64,000 bases of DNA from Lichenostomus cassidix (lineage: Eukaryota > Chordata > Aves > Passeriformes > Meliphagidae). Below the pieces are notes generated by a model that ran no database searches, was not told the origin of the DNA, and saw only the letters and a program-made list of their open reading frames with translations. Below are positions 52,282-64,000 of the stretch, piece after piece. Made by a program: the position numbers and the translations under genes. How positions within the stretch are numbered: position 1 is the first letter of the stretch; each line of letters begins with the position of its first letter. The stretch lies in NCBI GenBank assembly GCA_008360975.2, contig CM039182.1, positions 52,712,491 through 52,776,490 of the forward strand. Direction: 5' to 3'.

Positions 52282-52439
52282 ATATAAGTGTATATTTTAA
52301 AAACAACATTCTCCGTGCTCAAACTTACTTTTATGTTATTGTGACTATTATGAGGAGCCAAATTTAACTTGAAAGTGGGTTAGCATATGCTAAAGAAGGT
52401 TGGTTTTATTTTGTTCCTGCAACTGCTCTGACAGTATGG

Positions 52440-52640
52440 TGAGAAGATAGGCTTGACCTAGTGGATGCTGCTGTGAATTTGCACTTGGACTTCCCAGGAG
52501 TCCCTGGACAAGCTGTGTACCACACTTTGGTTTTCCAGCTGCAAAATGCAGCAAATAGTTCCCTGCCTGGCAGGGTCAGTGGGACTAAAACCCTGCTAGG
52601 ATTGCAAAACGTGTAAAAGTAACATCGGTGAAGGCCATAT
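52440..52640 (+). repeat. Ancient MIR-like (CORE-SINE) remnant
   Basis: The order 'CCCTGGACAAGCTGTGTACC', 'TTTGGTTTTCCAGCTGCAAA', then 'CCTGCCTGGCAGGGTCAGTG' and 'TGCAAAACGTGTAAAAGT' follows the MIR core and 3' part ('gggcaagt..ttaacc..', 'cagtttcctcatctgtaaaatggg', 'ctacctcacagggttg', 'catgtaaagcgc'). Divergence is high. The tRNA-derived head is not clearly recognisable. Confidence 0.55.
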
Positions 52641-55534
52641 AGGTGCCAAGAACAGATATCTATCTACATATTCAGACAGCTACAGACTTACTGTGACTCA
52701 ATCAAGTTTAAACATTTAAAGATAAAAGCTGCTATTTCAAGCTTCTTAGTCTCAAGGAAATCCATAATAAAAACAAACCATCAGCACAGAAATAATTTGG
52801 ATTATTCACACTCAGAAGAAGTGCGAGAAATCACTTGTCAAGGTCACTTTTGAGACATTGACAGACTGAGGAGAAAACAAAAAAAATCAAGCGTATGAAA
52901 TCCATGACAGAAAAAAGACATTGGATTAAAACTTCTTACCCCATTACTTATTCAAATGCAGAGGTAAATCCAGTGTTTTATCTCTGGCTGAATACTCTTG
53001 CATGCTGAAAGACTGAAAATTGAGTTTGTACATAACAGGCCAAACTTATCTTTTTTAAAATGCCTTAAGGAACTGGTCTGGGGCATAGATTTAGTCCAGA
53101 ACATTCACTCTGGGTAAAAATCAGTTAATCTTAAAAGCACTGCAGCCCCTCATTTGCCATACATTGCTGGAGTGTCAGGAGACAACTGTCTCATAATTTA
53201 CTCTCTCCTTCTCAGTTCTCAGATCCTGGTCTAGTTCAAACTGATAAATTAGAAGAATGGCTAGCTTTTAACTCCTGGCTAGAGATTTTCCTCCCAAGTG
53301 CTGGCCCACGGGAAGTTCTTGTTTCAAAATATGCTGGAGTGACACTAGCAGAACCTTTCAATCAAAAAGAAATTTTGATCCAGCAAAAGTGCAAGACTGG
53401 TCCTATTGCCAGCTCTCTCCCTTGTGTCGAAATCTTAAAAATGCAGTTCCTTGTACAGACATCAATAAGCACTACCACTGACCCACAGCCTCTTACAACA
53501 AGCATAGGCCTGAACTACAAGATTCTGCTCTGGATCCAAAGTCTACCCTGTGTCTCTCTAATTCTGGATTTAGAGATTTTTCAGCCACAGTTGTAATACA
53601 AAGAGTCACTGACACAGTCACAGAGACATAGAGAAACATGGACTTTCCTGAGTGGGAACTCTCAAACATGTATAGGCTTAATTGGATCCTTACCCCCATA
53701 ACTAATGATTGACGGAGCATTGAACTCAGTGTTACACACTACGTGTAAAATGAGCTCTTCAGTACTACCCTGGCCTTGCTAACTAACTATATTTTGTGTG
53801 TGTGCCTGTCTGATGTGGGCAAGCTGTACACCCACTGGAAGAGATTATGGTGGTAATTCTGCATCACATACTAGCTGCAGAGAAGGTCTGGGACCTTTCC
53901 TTTGGCAGATTTGTTGTTCTCCCACTTCTGCATTTCAGTGAACCCCTTTGGTCTGAGTCTTCCCCCCTACCAGGTTGCTTCATTCCTCTGCGTCAGGGTG
54001 CATGTGTGTGTTACGTAAAGAGTGTGGGAACATTAGTGTGGAGTCTTTGTGCAGCAGCTAAAGTGTCATATATGTGTTTTGCAAGATATGGAGTGTTTCA
54101 TATGCAAGTTATTAGCAAGATATAGAGACAGATAAGGACACGGATATAGATAAGCATCTGTATAGTTTTGGAATATTAACACTTTCCTGTACAAGGGGTA
54201 ATGCATTCTAAATCTACTAATACCGGAGAAGAGGCAAGACATTGTTCTTAGATGGTGTTTGAGGGGTGCAAACAGTAGGTGAGCACTTGGTTTGGTAGGT
54301 GGAGCAAAGCACTGTTATTCAACTCAAAATGAATAAAATATAGTCGTGAAAACCTTTTAACCAAGTATGACACAATAATTTCTCATCCTATTATTTTTTA
54401 ACCTTGTACTTCACTCTTCACTTCTGCATTTTATTTCAAGTAACATATTTTTCTTTCTTTCTTTGAAAGAAAATGGAGATCAAAGAGCATTGTAAATACA
54501 GAGAATCTCTGTTACAGAGATTGCCAGTTACCTTTTGCTGCTGCTACCCTTTAACTGTAATGAAAACGTGAGAACACAGAACTGGAAAGGACCATCTGGA
54601 ACCATCTGTGAACCATTATCACACTGTAGGCTACTATGAATTAGATGTTTAATTACAACCGTGCATAGAACATCTACTCCACATGTCACAGGCCATGAAA
54701 CAGTTCCTATGTAACACAATTAAGAAAGATGATGAATAATAATAATAAGCATCCAGAACTACAGTGCGCCATAGAAAGAATACAGCATCAAGCATCATCA
54801 GCATCAAAGTACTGGGAGCTATCATCATTTTAGGGTAAAATGATTGTGAGAAATAAAGCATGAATTTTGCTGTAAGAAGGCAAACCCAGAAACATCCCAG
54901 CATCCACTATACTGACCCAGAGGAATATTTTTTTTTACTTCAAAACTTTGCAATCCATTTAGCTTGGAGTCTGTGAATCAGATTCACCACCCACACACTT
55001 ACAGGAGAGGAGTTCGTGATGGAAGCATGTGTTATTGCCTGTAATTCATCTCCTTTTCATTTCCCCCATCAATAGTACTACAGTCACTGTATTTTAGCCA
55101 TCAGGAGTGTCTATAAAAGATAGAGAAGCCCATGCAGTAGAAGAGCAACCCTGAGCCAACTCACATGACCTGCACCTATACTACAAAGATCTAAGGATAT
55201 TGTCGGAGTGCACTGATCTGCTGCCAGTGGCATTGTAAGGGAAATACAAGAAGTATTTGAGGCTGTGTTAAAGGTATAGCTGAAAAAGACAGTGCATCAA
55301 AAATGCTGCCGTTTTGTGGGCAGGGCTGAAAAAAGGCCTTTCTTCACATTCATTCCCAGTAAGTTTTCCTCAGAGAGTGTGACCTTTTCATCTAAAAAAG
55401 AAAAGTAATGGCTAATGGATTCTTTAACTGGATGACTTTAGGGTCTGGGAGGTTATCATCTAGGGTTAAGGACAGACTGAATCCCCACAGCTTCAGTTTG
55501 CCACAAACTTAGAGCTTAAAACAACTGACATGAC
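52641..55534. other. Unique noncoding sequence, no gene seen
   Basis: No recognised gene. A CTTT run near 54452-54470 and AAT units near 54733-54748 are short simple repeats. Confidence 0.65.
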
Positions 55535-55583
55535 ATAAAAAAAATTAAAAAAAAAAAAAAAAAGAAGAAGAAGAAGAAGAAAA
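55535..55583. repeat. Poly-A followed by (AAG)n
   Basis: Two A runs broken by TT (about 55535-55563) pass into six AAG/GAA units. It may be the tail of an unidentified retroposed sequence on the plus strand, but the upstream sequence resembles nothing I know. Confidence 0.85.
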
Positions 55584-56924
55584 AGCAGTCCACAGCTTCT
55601 TTTTCTCTTCTCTTCTCTTATCCTTATGGCCAATCAAGAAAAATGTGTTCTGTGTAAATGGAAGATATTCCATAAATACATTGAGTGGAGTTTACAGTAT
55701 CCCAAAGGGGCTATTCATCAACTCCGACAAGAATATGCACTGGGAGGCCTTCTCAAAATTAAAAAAAAAAACCAAAACAAAACCCAACACAAAAAAAGAG
55801 CTATCCACTTATCTCATCATTTGGTTATCTCTGATTTCAAGGAGTGAGTAGAGAAATGTCAAGCCTTCACTAGATTTTTAAAAGGAGCTCCAAAACCCAA
55901 TGTCTCTTTTCCCCCCTAAGTACAGGAGAGATATCCAACAATTTCTACAAGTATTATCTAGCATCAAAAGTACATTTTAATTACTTTTACATTACATGGG
56001 ATTTAAATAATATTTTTGTACTCATTTAGAAAAAGCTATTAAAACCCAGACAAAGCAATTCAATACTCCACTGACAGGCAGTCTTAAATACCATTGGTAT
56101 GTACCAGTGTCCATTCTGCCTGAGCAGAATTTTTGTAATTAAATTTAAGATTCTTTAGGGACTGTAAAGTGAAAAAAATAAAAAATCGGTCAAGGTTCAG
56201 TCTTATGGAACACTAAACATTTTCAATACAGATTGCGTATCCTCAGTTTTATCCTAATCCAAATAAAAGATGATGGTGTTCAGTATCTATTGGAAGACTG
56301 GAAGTGCTCAGCACTTTGCAGGGTTAAGTCCCCCAAGAATACTGACAAGCCTTTAGAAAACACTCTAATAATGACCTCAACCATGACCTGGAGGGACTAT
56401 TTCTTGTGAGGCCAGAGATAATTCAGCCTCTGTGTGAGTTCACACTTGAGACTTCCCTGACCAGAAACGGTCAGGTTGTGCAAATTACAAGTTAATGGCC
56501 AGGTTTCAAGATACAAATTACTGTCTGTTAGGAAGCAAGAGTTATAAATGAATTTTATTTGGAGTTGAACTACGGTAAAAAAAAAGCATACTCCATCTGC
56601 TATGCCACTGTTCTCTGGAGACTTCCAGCTCCAATTGAGAAGGTCTGGAAAAAAAGAACCTAGCTATATTGACTCCACACTATATTAGAACTTTTGCATT
56701 GAATTGATCACTGATCTGTGGAACATGCAAAGAATGCATTTACACATTTTAAATTTCACTGAAGTTTCCCTTTTTGTCTGTAGAGCAAAAGGTGAAACGA
56801 AGCATGCAAGTTAAAGAAATCAACTCAAATTTATGGAAGTTGCTATGACAGTTTTGAAGCCATCTGATCCTTCAATGATCACAAAAGTAACCCAGCATTA
56901 TGGCCTTCACTAACCAGATCCTTT
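55584..56924. other. Noncoding sequence, no gene seen
   Basis: AT-rich unique sequence with an A-rich patch near 55760-55797. No coding or RNA gene recognised. Confidence 0.65.
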
Positions 56925-57840
56925 ATAGTCTATGTGGCCTGATGGCATTTATCCCAGGGTACTCAAAGAGATGGCTGATGCCATTGCAAGGCCTGTCTCA
57001 ATGGCTTTTCAGTGGTCTTGGGACTCTGGAGAGGTCTCAGTCAAATGGAAACTGGCAAGTGCCTCAATTTTCAAGAGGACCAAGAGGGAAGATCCTGGTA
57101 ACTATAGGCCTGTTAGTCTACAGTCTCACTTCAGTGCCTGGTAAAATTATAGGAGAAAATTAATCTGGAAGTTGTTGAAAAACACTTGAAGTAATTGGTC
57201 ACATGTAGCATGGCTCCATGAAGGGAAAGTCCTGCTTGTGAAACTTAATTTGGTTTTATGACAAGGTTACCCACTGAGCTGACCAAGGGAAGCCACGTGT
57301 AATCTTTTTGGATCTCAGTAAAGCTTTTGATACTGTCTCTCACAGGATCCTTCTGGACAAAACATCCAGCCCACAGCTGGATAAACACATCAAGCAGTGG
57401 GTGAGCAACTGGCTCATGGGTCAGGCACAAAGGGTTACAGGGAATGGGGTGACATCAGACTGGTGACCTGTCACTAGTGGGGTTCCACAGGGCTCCATCC
57501 TCAGCCCTGTGCTCTTCAACATCTTCACAAATTAGATGGATGCAGGACTGGAAAGGATACCAAACAAGTTTTACAATTATACTAAATTGGGAGGAGCTGT
57601 TGACTCCCTCAAAGGCAGAGAGGCCCTGCAGAGAGACCTGAACATATTGGAGAGCTGAGAAATCAGCAACCATGTGAAGTTGAGCAAAGACAAGGGCCAG
57701 ATTCTGCACCTTGGACAGTCCTGGATGTATGGACAGAGTAGGCAATGAGATGCTGGAATCTGGGGGTCCTGCATGGAGGAAGTTGAATATGAGTCAGCAG
57801 TGCCCTGGCAGCCAGGAGGGCCAACTGTGTCCTGGGATGT
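56925..57840 (+). mobile_element. CR1 LINE fragment with decayed reverse transcriptase, plus strand
   Basis: The fragment covers most of the RT domain of CR1 ORF2 in several frames. 56932-57144 reads GPDGI-like PDGIYPRVLKEMADAIARP and then REDPGNYRPVSLQS. 57311-57343 gives DLSKAFDTVSH (the RT motif bearing the first catalytic Asp). 57479-57532 gives GVPQGSILSPVLFNIFTN and is followed directly by a stop. At 57569-57580 the catalytic FADD box is replaced by FYNY, so both active-site aspartates are gone. The thumb segment continues as KLSKDKGQILHLG near 57680-57715, and family similarity fades near 57840. The endonuclease and 3' tail are absent. This is a dead relic, older than the copy at 26.8 kb, and lies on the opposite strand to it. 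Confidence 0.93.
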
Positions 57841-60800
57841 GATCTTTTCGCCTTTTCTAGTTGAGCACAAATAGCTCAGAAGTGAAGGATGACAACTTCT
57901 AAACATCACATCTCTGTTGTGCAGAAGGACTTTTGTAAGAATACCAAGCAGGTAGAACTATGATGGAAAGTTAGATCAGCAAGATATAACTGTCAAGCAA
58001 GAACTGGTCAAAGAGGCAAGACTGAAGAAAATAATTTATTGAAAGTATGCTTAGGCTGGGAACTGCAATGACTGCAACTGGGCAGATATCTGGTCTTTCT
58101 TGTTCTCCCAAAGGCATTATACCTATCCCAATATTAATCATTCATCCTTTGACATAATGGTACATGTTCTGTCAAGAGAAAGAACCTCTTTTCCATCAGT
58201 CTTCCCTATTTACACAGAGACCTTTCATCTAATACTGACCCATTCATATCACTCATATCACTTTAACTGGATGCAGTAAAGAATGGTGGCACTGCCAGAA
58301 GACAAATTGCTACACTTTTATAGCTGTGCTTGTATGATTAAATCTCTCAGAATCAGAATACTACAGCATATAATGAACTTGTATCTTGTCAAATGAAAGG
58401 GACAGCCAAGTGACAGAAGGTAGTGGCTTAATATGACACTGCATTATAATGCAGTTCTGGAGAATAAAATTCAATTGAAATTATTTGGATGGAAAATGTT
58501 TGATCATATGCAAGTTTTTTCCCAGAAAAAATGTTGACTTGGCTGTGCTGAAGCTTAGTAGAAAAGGACAGTTTTCCTTTATATCTTCCCTGGGAAACAA
58601 AGACAGAAAAAGCACCTCCAATTTCTGTCCCAGCAGAAGTGCCAATCATTCAGAAATTGACAAATGGGGTTTGAAAACACTTCTCAAATTGCATCAATAA
58701 TGATAATATGAACATTTAGGAAAAAAAAATGGTTGAAGTAATAGAAAATTTCATAAATATTTAATGAATATTTTATCCAGGTTGGTTTGTTTGTTTGTTT
58801 TAACTTAGAATTTGACTTTTCTTATTCTGTTGCAGCTGGGTAAATTTTAAAATATTCTAACAGCTTTCATGCCTTATTCTTTTCTGCCAGTCCTGAGGAC
58901 TTCTGTAGACCCAAATGATACCTTTCTTTTACCAGGGATTTGTATATCATAAAACAGAAAAAGTAATTTCAAAAAGGCTCCAGATCTAACTGGACAGATA
59001 AGGATACGAGAAGAAAACTAGGATTATGTAGAGAAGCTTTTACAGGAAAGGAACTAAGTATGCATGAACAAGACTGCCTTTTGGAGATAAAGAAGTCTGA
59101 AGTTAATATTGAGTCACACAGACCTCATGAATTTCCTGACTCCTTTTGAAGAAAACAGCAAAAGGTCCTTTGTTCAATACAAATAATCAAATAACAAGAA
59201 TTTTTGCTGTGCAGAAAGGGTGGGATAGGACTCAAGATGTGGCTTCAACAATGACCTGAGTGTGTTACTTCAGTTTTCAAGTAAAAATGCAGATGTTGAG
59301 CTTAAAGGGCGAGGTTATAGAGTGAATGCAAATGAGATTTTGTAATGGATACCTCTGAAGCAAAACCAAAACTGAAACAGCTAAGCATGCTCAAATCACA
59401 AGGTAACTGCCACCCTTTTTTTTCCCTCTAAATTGGCCTGTTAAACAGTAAGCCTGGTAACAATCTGTTAATCAATCTGTCAAGCTGTGGGAGCACTGAA
59501 TTACTGGCAAAGTTTGAATGTGGCTGCCAGAGATAACAGGGGGAAGTGTGATCCAGGCAAAAAAAAGGACATTTGAATGATCTCATGAGGACTTTAAAGA
59601 AAGAGTAATTGAGGGCATGCAGCTACATGCAGCTGACTAATAAAAAGTGAAGATTTTCTTCAGAGGTACTGTGTGACAGAACATCCACAAATCTTTCTTT
59701 GATTTTGACAACAATTTCCTAGAAAAGCAAGATAGTTCGTAGTCAAGAAAACATTTTTTATGATGCTACAACAGAAATTATTAGGAACTGTAAAAGGAAT
59801 CATACTTAAAATCTCAGTCATGTCCCAGAACAGAGTATGGAGAACTTTTGATATTTTCAAATCTTCTCCTCTGTGGTGAGTAGGACTTCTTTCCCAGTGA
59901 TTTTCTCAGGAACAAAATCTGGATATTTTAATTAGAGTCTTCAGGAACACCAAGAGAATACGGTGCAGTTATGGTTGAAAATGGGACCTGCGATTAGTTA
60001 GAATTAACATGATCTTTAGAAAAAAAACCTTTGAAAGACAGTTACAAAGGCCAGAGATGATGGTTACAATGACATTTATATTACTGGCAATCTAAGTTGT
60101 CATCAGAAGAGACTTCAAATCCTGAGTACAAAGAAGAAATATCCAAGAACAAAGATGCTAATCAGGAATGATACCCAGCTTGGCAAACATTATGAATGCA
60201 CCAGAATTAAAAAAAAACTCTGTCCTAAAAGGTAAGTTTAACAGGTGGAGACAAATCCATCTATTGCACAGTACTAAATATGCCAGATCTGATAGCACTG
60301 AACACACAACCACTGAAATGGAAATACGTGAAGTGTGACCACAGCTGGTGGATCTCACAGACCTGTGGTGACAGCGTCAATGCCTCTAACAAACTCCCTT
60401 CTTGACTGGCATGAGGGATGGTGACCAGCTTACAGTCTTCCCAGTGGTCTGTGCACTTTTCTCCCTAAGGTCTCAGGAGTTGTAACAGCTTGGGACACCT
60501 GGTGAACTCTAAGAAGCATGATGTCCCTCTGTGCAATCTCTGCCTTATGGCACAAAAAGACTATTTTCAAGAACAGCAGAAACATGTTTTCAAACAAGTA
60601 TCTCTGGAGAGAAGACTTCACAAGGGCTCAAAAATAATAAATGAATGTCAGTCTGAAACTGAAATAAGATGCAAAGCCCTTGACAAGGAGGCTTTCACAA
60701 GAAATGTGACAAGAAAACATTTAGCAAGACACCATAGGAGGTGAGGGCTGCTGTACTGGCCTGGTGCACCTTAATGTGAAAAAAGGCAGTCTCAGTCATC

Positions 60801-61078
60801 TGTTAACTGTGTAAGATAACTAAAGGAAGTTAAGACATCAACAGTGGGCTTCATCCACTTGAATGCTACCATGCAGTGCTTCTGACTGCTCTGGTCTACT
60901 GTCACAACCATTAGGAAGATGCAGAGTGCTGTCTCCCTAAATCTGCCCCTGCTGCTTGGTTGGAGGGAATGAGATGTGGTATCTGTGGTGTGTATCCAGG
61001 CCAAAGAAATTGTGCTTAAAAAACACAAACTGACAGAACAATCCATATAGACATGCTTGAAAAGTGTACCTCCGTTCT
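57841..61078. other. Unique noncoding sequence, no gene seen
   Basis: Past the CR1 fragment the sequence is AT-rich with no recognised gene. Part of 57915-58340 (minus strand) has an AATAAA with an LTR-like layout, but no target-site duplication could be found. A GTTT run lies near 58784-58800. Confidence 0.6.
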
Positions 61079-61126
61079 GTTACTTCCCAACACTTAGGAA
61101 GTGTTACTTCTTAACACTTGTGAAGC
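61079..61126. repeat. Tandem duplication, 24-bp unit, two copies
   Basis: GTTACTTCCCAACACTTAGG begins the first unit and GTTACTTCTTAACACTTGTG the second, at 61079 and 61103. The units differ at about five of 24 positions, so the duplication is not recent. Confidence 0.85.
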
Positions 61127-62728
61127 ACTTGGATTCACACACACAAAAAAATCATACTCACTTATTGATATATAGACATATGTATGCAGATGTAATCATA
61201 CATGAACAGACATTCTTATAACTTATAATGTTGCTGGGTAGTGCATTATACTTTTCAGCATGATGCTAATGCACATTCCAGTATATTATAATGTGTAATG
61301 CCAATACTGAAGTGAGGTCATATGAGTTATCAAATCTAGGCACGTTGAATTTTATGAATAAGCACATTAAGTAATTCCAGAAAAATTATAACCTGGGTAA
61401 TTCCCTTACAACTGCCTATATTTTCCTTGAGATTTGAAATGGATACAGAATTCCTTATTTCCTAGGCTAAAGCTTTTTTGGCTGTGAATTTAATGTTCAT
61501 GAAAAATGCCAGATTAGCAGCCTGGAGACCAAAATCCCCTTTATGCACAGAACATAGTATGTTACAGGTAGAAGCAGTGCAAGTTCTCTTCATTCTTCCA
61601 GTAATGCTGTTCAAACATGGCCAATTGCTTTTGAAGGGTTATAGTATATTCCACAGAATCACAAGGAATCATTGCAAGACAGACTTGAATGAGTCAGGCA
61701 AAATGGTATATATGACAAATATTATTATATTAAATATAAATCAGCCTTGAGAAAGATGGATATTTTAGACATTACGGCAACTTATGGTTAGCCTAAGTGG
61801 ACTGGAAGATTAAGCATGATCAATTGACATGAGGTTAAATGGCCCTTATCTATAGTAATGTGTATTTCTCAAAATCATCTTATTTCATGGGCGTTCTTTA
61901 GTGATATGATTTTCCATTTTTCCTTAAGCCCTTACTACCAATTAAAATTTGTGTTTCTGCTAAAATACTGAGCAGCATGCTATTTCAATAACTATAAATT
62001 AGATGCAGAAGAGTGCAAATAATTGGTAAGGGAAGCTAAAAGTATTAATGAAATTCCATGATCAGTAGATGCTAATTGCAGAAATAAATACTTCTAGTCC
62101 CAATTAACTTATAAATCAGGCATAAAAGGAACACCAGAAATACATCAGGTCAAATTCTGTTTGGAATTTTTATGTCAGCAATAATGAAAGAAAAAGAGCA
62201 AACATGCATTGTAACTATTTCTGTTCTTTTTTTTCTGTGAAAAAGAAAATGGGAGACTGCACACATGCTTTGCAACAGATTATTTTCAAGTTTAGCAATA
62301 ATTACAGATATTATTTGCCATAATGTACTCATGTTAACAAAATGCAGGTCAAATGCATTTTTGCAAACATTTTAAAGGAGCTGACTTCAGTGCTCTGTTA
62401 TCATTCAAGTGCTGATTTTTAATATTTGTAAAATAAAGCAAAAATTCAGATAATTAGAAAAAACCCACTTCTTTTCATTACACTCTGTCTGATTCCTAAA
62501 AGTTCAGTTACATCAAATAACCTTTCCTAAGTTTAAAACAAGTACAGAAGAATTTACTGCACAGTGGGAGCAGCTTAAAATGGTGCAAAGAATTTTAATT
62601 CCACTGAACCTTCCAGTGTCTCAGCATTACAATCTGAATATATAACACGGAACATAATTTTTATTCATTACTGGTAATTGCTAAAAGCAGTGAAAGTTTG
62701 GTGTCATAGTAATAGTAATAAAGATCAC
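61127..62728. other. AT-rich noncoding sequence, candidate conserved element
   Basis: No gene recognised. The part at about 61950-62450 is dense in homeodomain-like TAATT/ATTA words and free of repeats or simple sequence, a texture common in vertebrate conserved noncoding elements. This is only an impression from one sequence. The last five bases (62724-62728, ATCAC) are the left duplication of the adjacent LTR. Confidence 0.45.
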
Positions 62729-63336
62729 TGTCTTGGGTTACAATGAAAGGCATAACCAAAAGTATGTATTCTACCACCATCTCCAGAAGCTGTTAAAATA
62801 GGTGGGGCAGTGTTCTTTATCTTCTCCATGACTCAGGCCTGATAACACCCTCGGGGGAAGCAGCAGCCACTCTGGGGTTTGGGGGGCAAACTCTGCTAAT
62901 GGGCCATCAGGGTCTCACTGAATGACTCAGAATTATATCTTTCCACTGTGAGATCACCTGCCCTGAGGGGAGGAAACAAACATTCCTACCTGTATATATT
63001 TGAAGCTTGGAACACCACAAGAGCACTACCACTGGATTCCCAGAGGACAAGAGCTCAAGAACCACCACTGCACCTCCAGTGAAACAACAGACCCTTCTAC
63101 AGGATCATCTCTTTGACAGAACCACATCCATCACTCCAACAGGACTGCTACCACCACCACCACACCGACCAACAGGATGTCAGGTTGTATTCTGCCTTTG
63201 TCAATTTAAGCCAGTGTTTTTGTACTATTGCCTTTACAGTAATTTTCTTATTAAATTGTAGTTCTGATTTGGAATCTCTCGCAAAATATTTGTGTGGAGT
63301 TAATTCCTCCTGCTGGTTTGCCTTCAAACTAGTACA
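62729..63336 (+). mobile_element. Solo LTR, endogenous retrovirus (ERVL-like), plus strand
   Basis: The element is 608 bp, starts TGTCTTGGG and ends AGTACA. It is flanked by the perfect 5-bp duplication ATCAC (62724-62728 and 63337-63341). A TATA stretch (TGTATATATT) lies at 62991-63000 and a poly-A signal variant ATTAAA at 63250-63255, giving a long U3, an R region of some 230 bases and a short U5. The open frames inside (63007-63261, 63113-63391) are chance frames in a CCA/CAC-rich part. No internal retroviral sequence is attached, so it is a solo LTR. A 5-bp duplication fits class III (ERVL) or some class I elements. The layout resembles passerine ERVL LTRs, a recognition from memory only. 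Confidence 0.92.
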
Positions 63337-64000
63337 ATCACTTAGGCAGAGAGCACAACTGACTGTGATCTGTATAGCTGACCTGTCTTAATTGCTAGCC
63401 AAACTTTGCAAGTTCTGCTCAAGTGCATTACAGGTGCCTTAGCACCGTGGCGACCAATGCAATACACCTTTCAACAGAGAATACCTGTCATACTCACAGT
63501 AAATGGCATTTTGCCCCAGAGGAAAAAATTAAGAGGTCACATTAAATAAACAAAATGAGCAAAGCTCTTTGTATTGTATTGCAAAGGACAAATGAAGTGG
63601 TGTTTTTTCTGTCTATCAAAGTATCCTTTTATGTTTGTTTGCTTGTTAGTTTTTTGGGGGGTGGTTTGTTTGCTTGGCTGGTTTTGGTGGTGTTTTGTTT
63701 TGGCTTTGAAGGTTTTGAAGTAGGGACTCAAAATCATAAAGGTTCCAGGAAAAATACAAGAATGATTTAACCTAGGGAGACTGTTCATTGGTGAAAAATG
63801 TACGAAGCTCAAATGATTAGCATTCCAAAGAGAATGTTTGTATGTAATTTTAATGATGGTTTCCAAGTCTCCACAGTAAGAGAAGGCATCAGATAGTAAA
63901 ACATCTCTAACTAGAAGACAAACATGACAGGCTGTCTAACTCAAAGTACTGCCTGTGTTTCCTTCTCTGGTGTGAAAGAATCACTTGCCCTAATGAAATA
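63337..64000. other. Noncoding sequence, no gene seen
   Basis: Begins with the right-hand ATCAC duplication. A G/T-rich low-complexity stretch lies at about 63630-63710. The open frames on both strands there are compositional. The window ends without a recognisable feature. Confidence 0.6.

Noticed and set aside
54568..54612. 'CAGAACTGGAAAGGACCATC' as a CR1 tail
   Set aside because: It resembles the 'gaatcatagaa..ggaaggacc' tail only over about 20 bases, with no flanking support.
57915..58340. Possible further LTR on the minus strand
   Set aside because: An AATAAA complement (about 58031) and a TGT start suggest an LTR, but I found no matching ACA end and no target-site duplication on the far side.
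61655..61690. 'CACAGAATCACAAGGAATCA' as another CR1 3' end
   Set aside because: Only one octamer-like unit is present and the following bases do not match the usual CR1 tail; likely coincidence.
63007..63391. Proline/histidine-rich open frames on the plus strand
   Set aside because: They fall inside the solo LTR's CCA/CAC-rich segment and are not retroviral proteins.

Overview
The window reads as nuclear genomic DNA of a bird, most likely a perching bird (Passeriformes). It is AT-rich and vertebrate-like, and carries CR1 retrotransposon pieces of several ages. One short interspersed element (12478-12590) joins a tRNA-Ile-like head to a CR1-like tail, a design I know from the passerine TguSINE1 family. 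Solo LTRs of avian endogenous-retrovirus type are also present. The clade call is recognition from memory, not a database result.

I find no protein-coding gene, no recognisable coding exon, no tRNA or rRNA gene and no CRISPR array. The longest open frames (165, 153 and 146 codons, all minus strand) have no recognisable domain and are about as long as chance allows in 64 kb. The only frames that read like a known protein are decayed CR1 reverse-transcriptase fragments. The window is best described as an intergenic or long-intron gene desert.

Layout: 1-12.4 kb is mostly unique sequence with an ancient MIR-like SINE (about 6.1 kb) and a TG microsatellite (10.0 kb). The SINE with CR1-like tail lies at 12.5 kb. 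From 12.6 to 26.8 kb the sequence is unique with simple repeats and one doubtful SINE remnant. A well-preserved minus-strand CR1 3' end spans 26.8-27.8 kb. A diverged tandem repeat of about 164 bp lies at 29.4-29.8 kb. From 32 to 36.3 kb there is a cluster of old LINE remnants. After more unique sequence come a minus-strand solo LTR (47085-47345), an isolated CpG-dense island (about 50.6-50.87 kb) with a CTCF-like motif, a CR1 tail (51.4 kb) and a plus-strand solo LTR of the same family (52025-52281). A second long CR1 fragment covers 56.9-57.8 kb, and a larger solo LTR of a different family lies at 62729-63336.

The firmest results are the three solo LTRs. Each starts TG, ends CA and is flanked by a perfect target-site duplication read directly in the sequence (GGTAAT, ATATAA, ATCAC). 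The most interesting single locus is the CpG island, a possible promoter or insulator. I see no evidence for a new multi-gene system.
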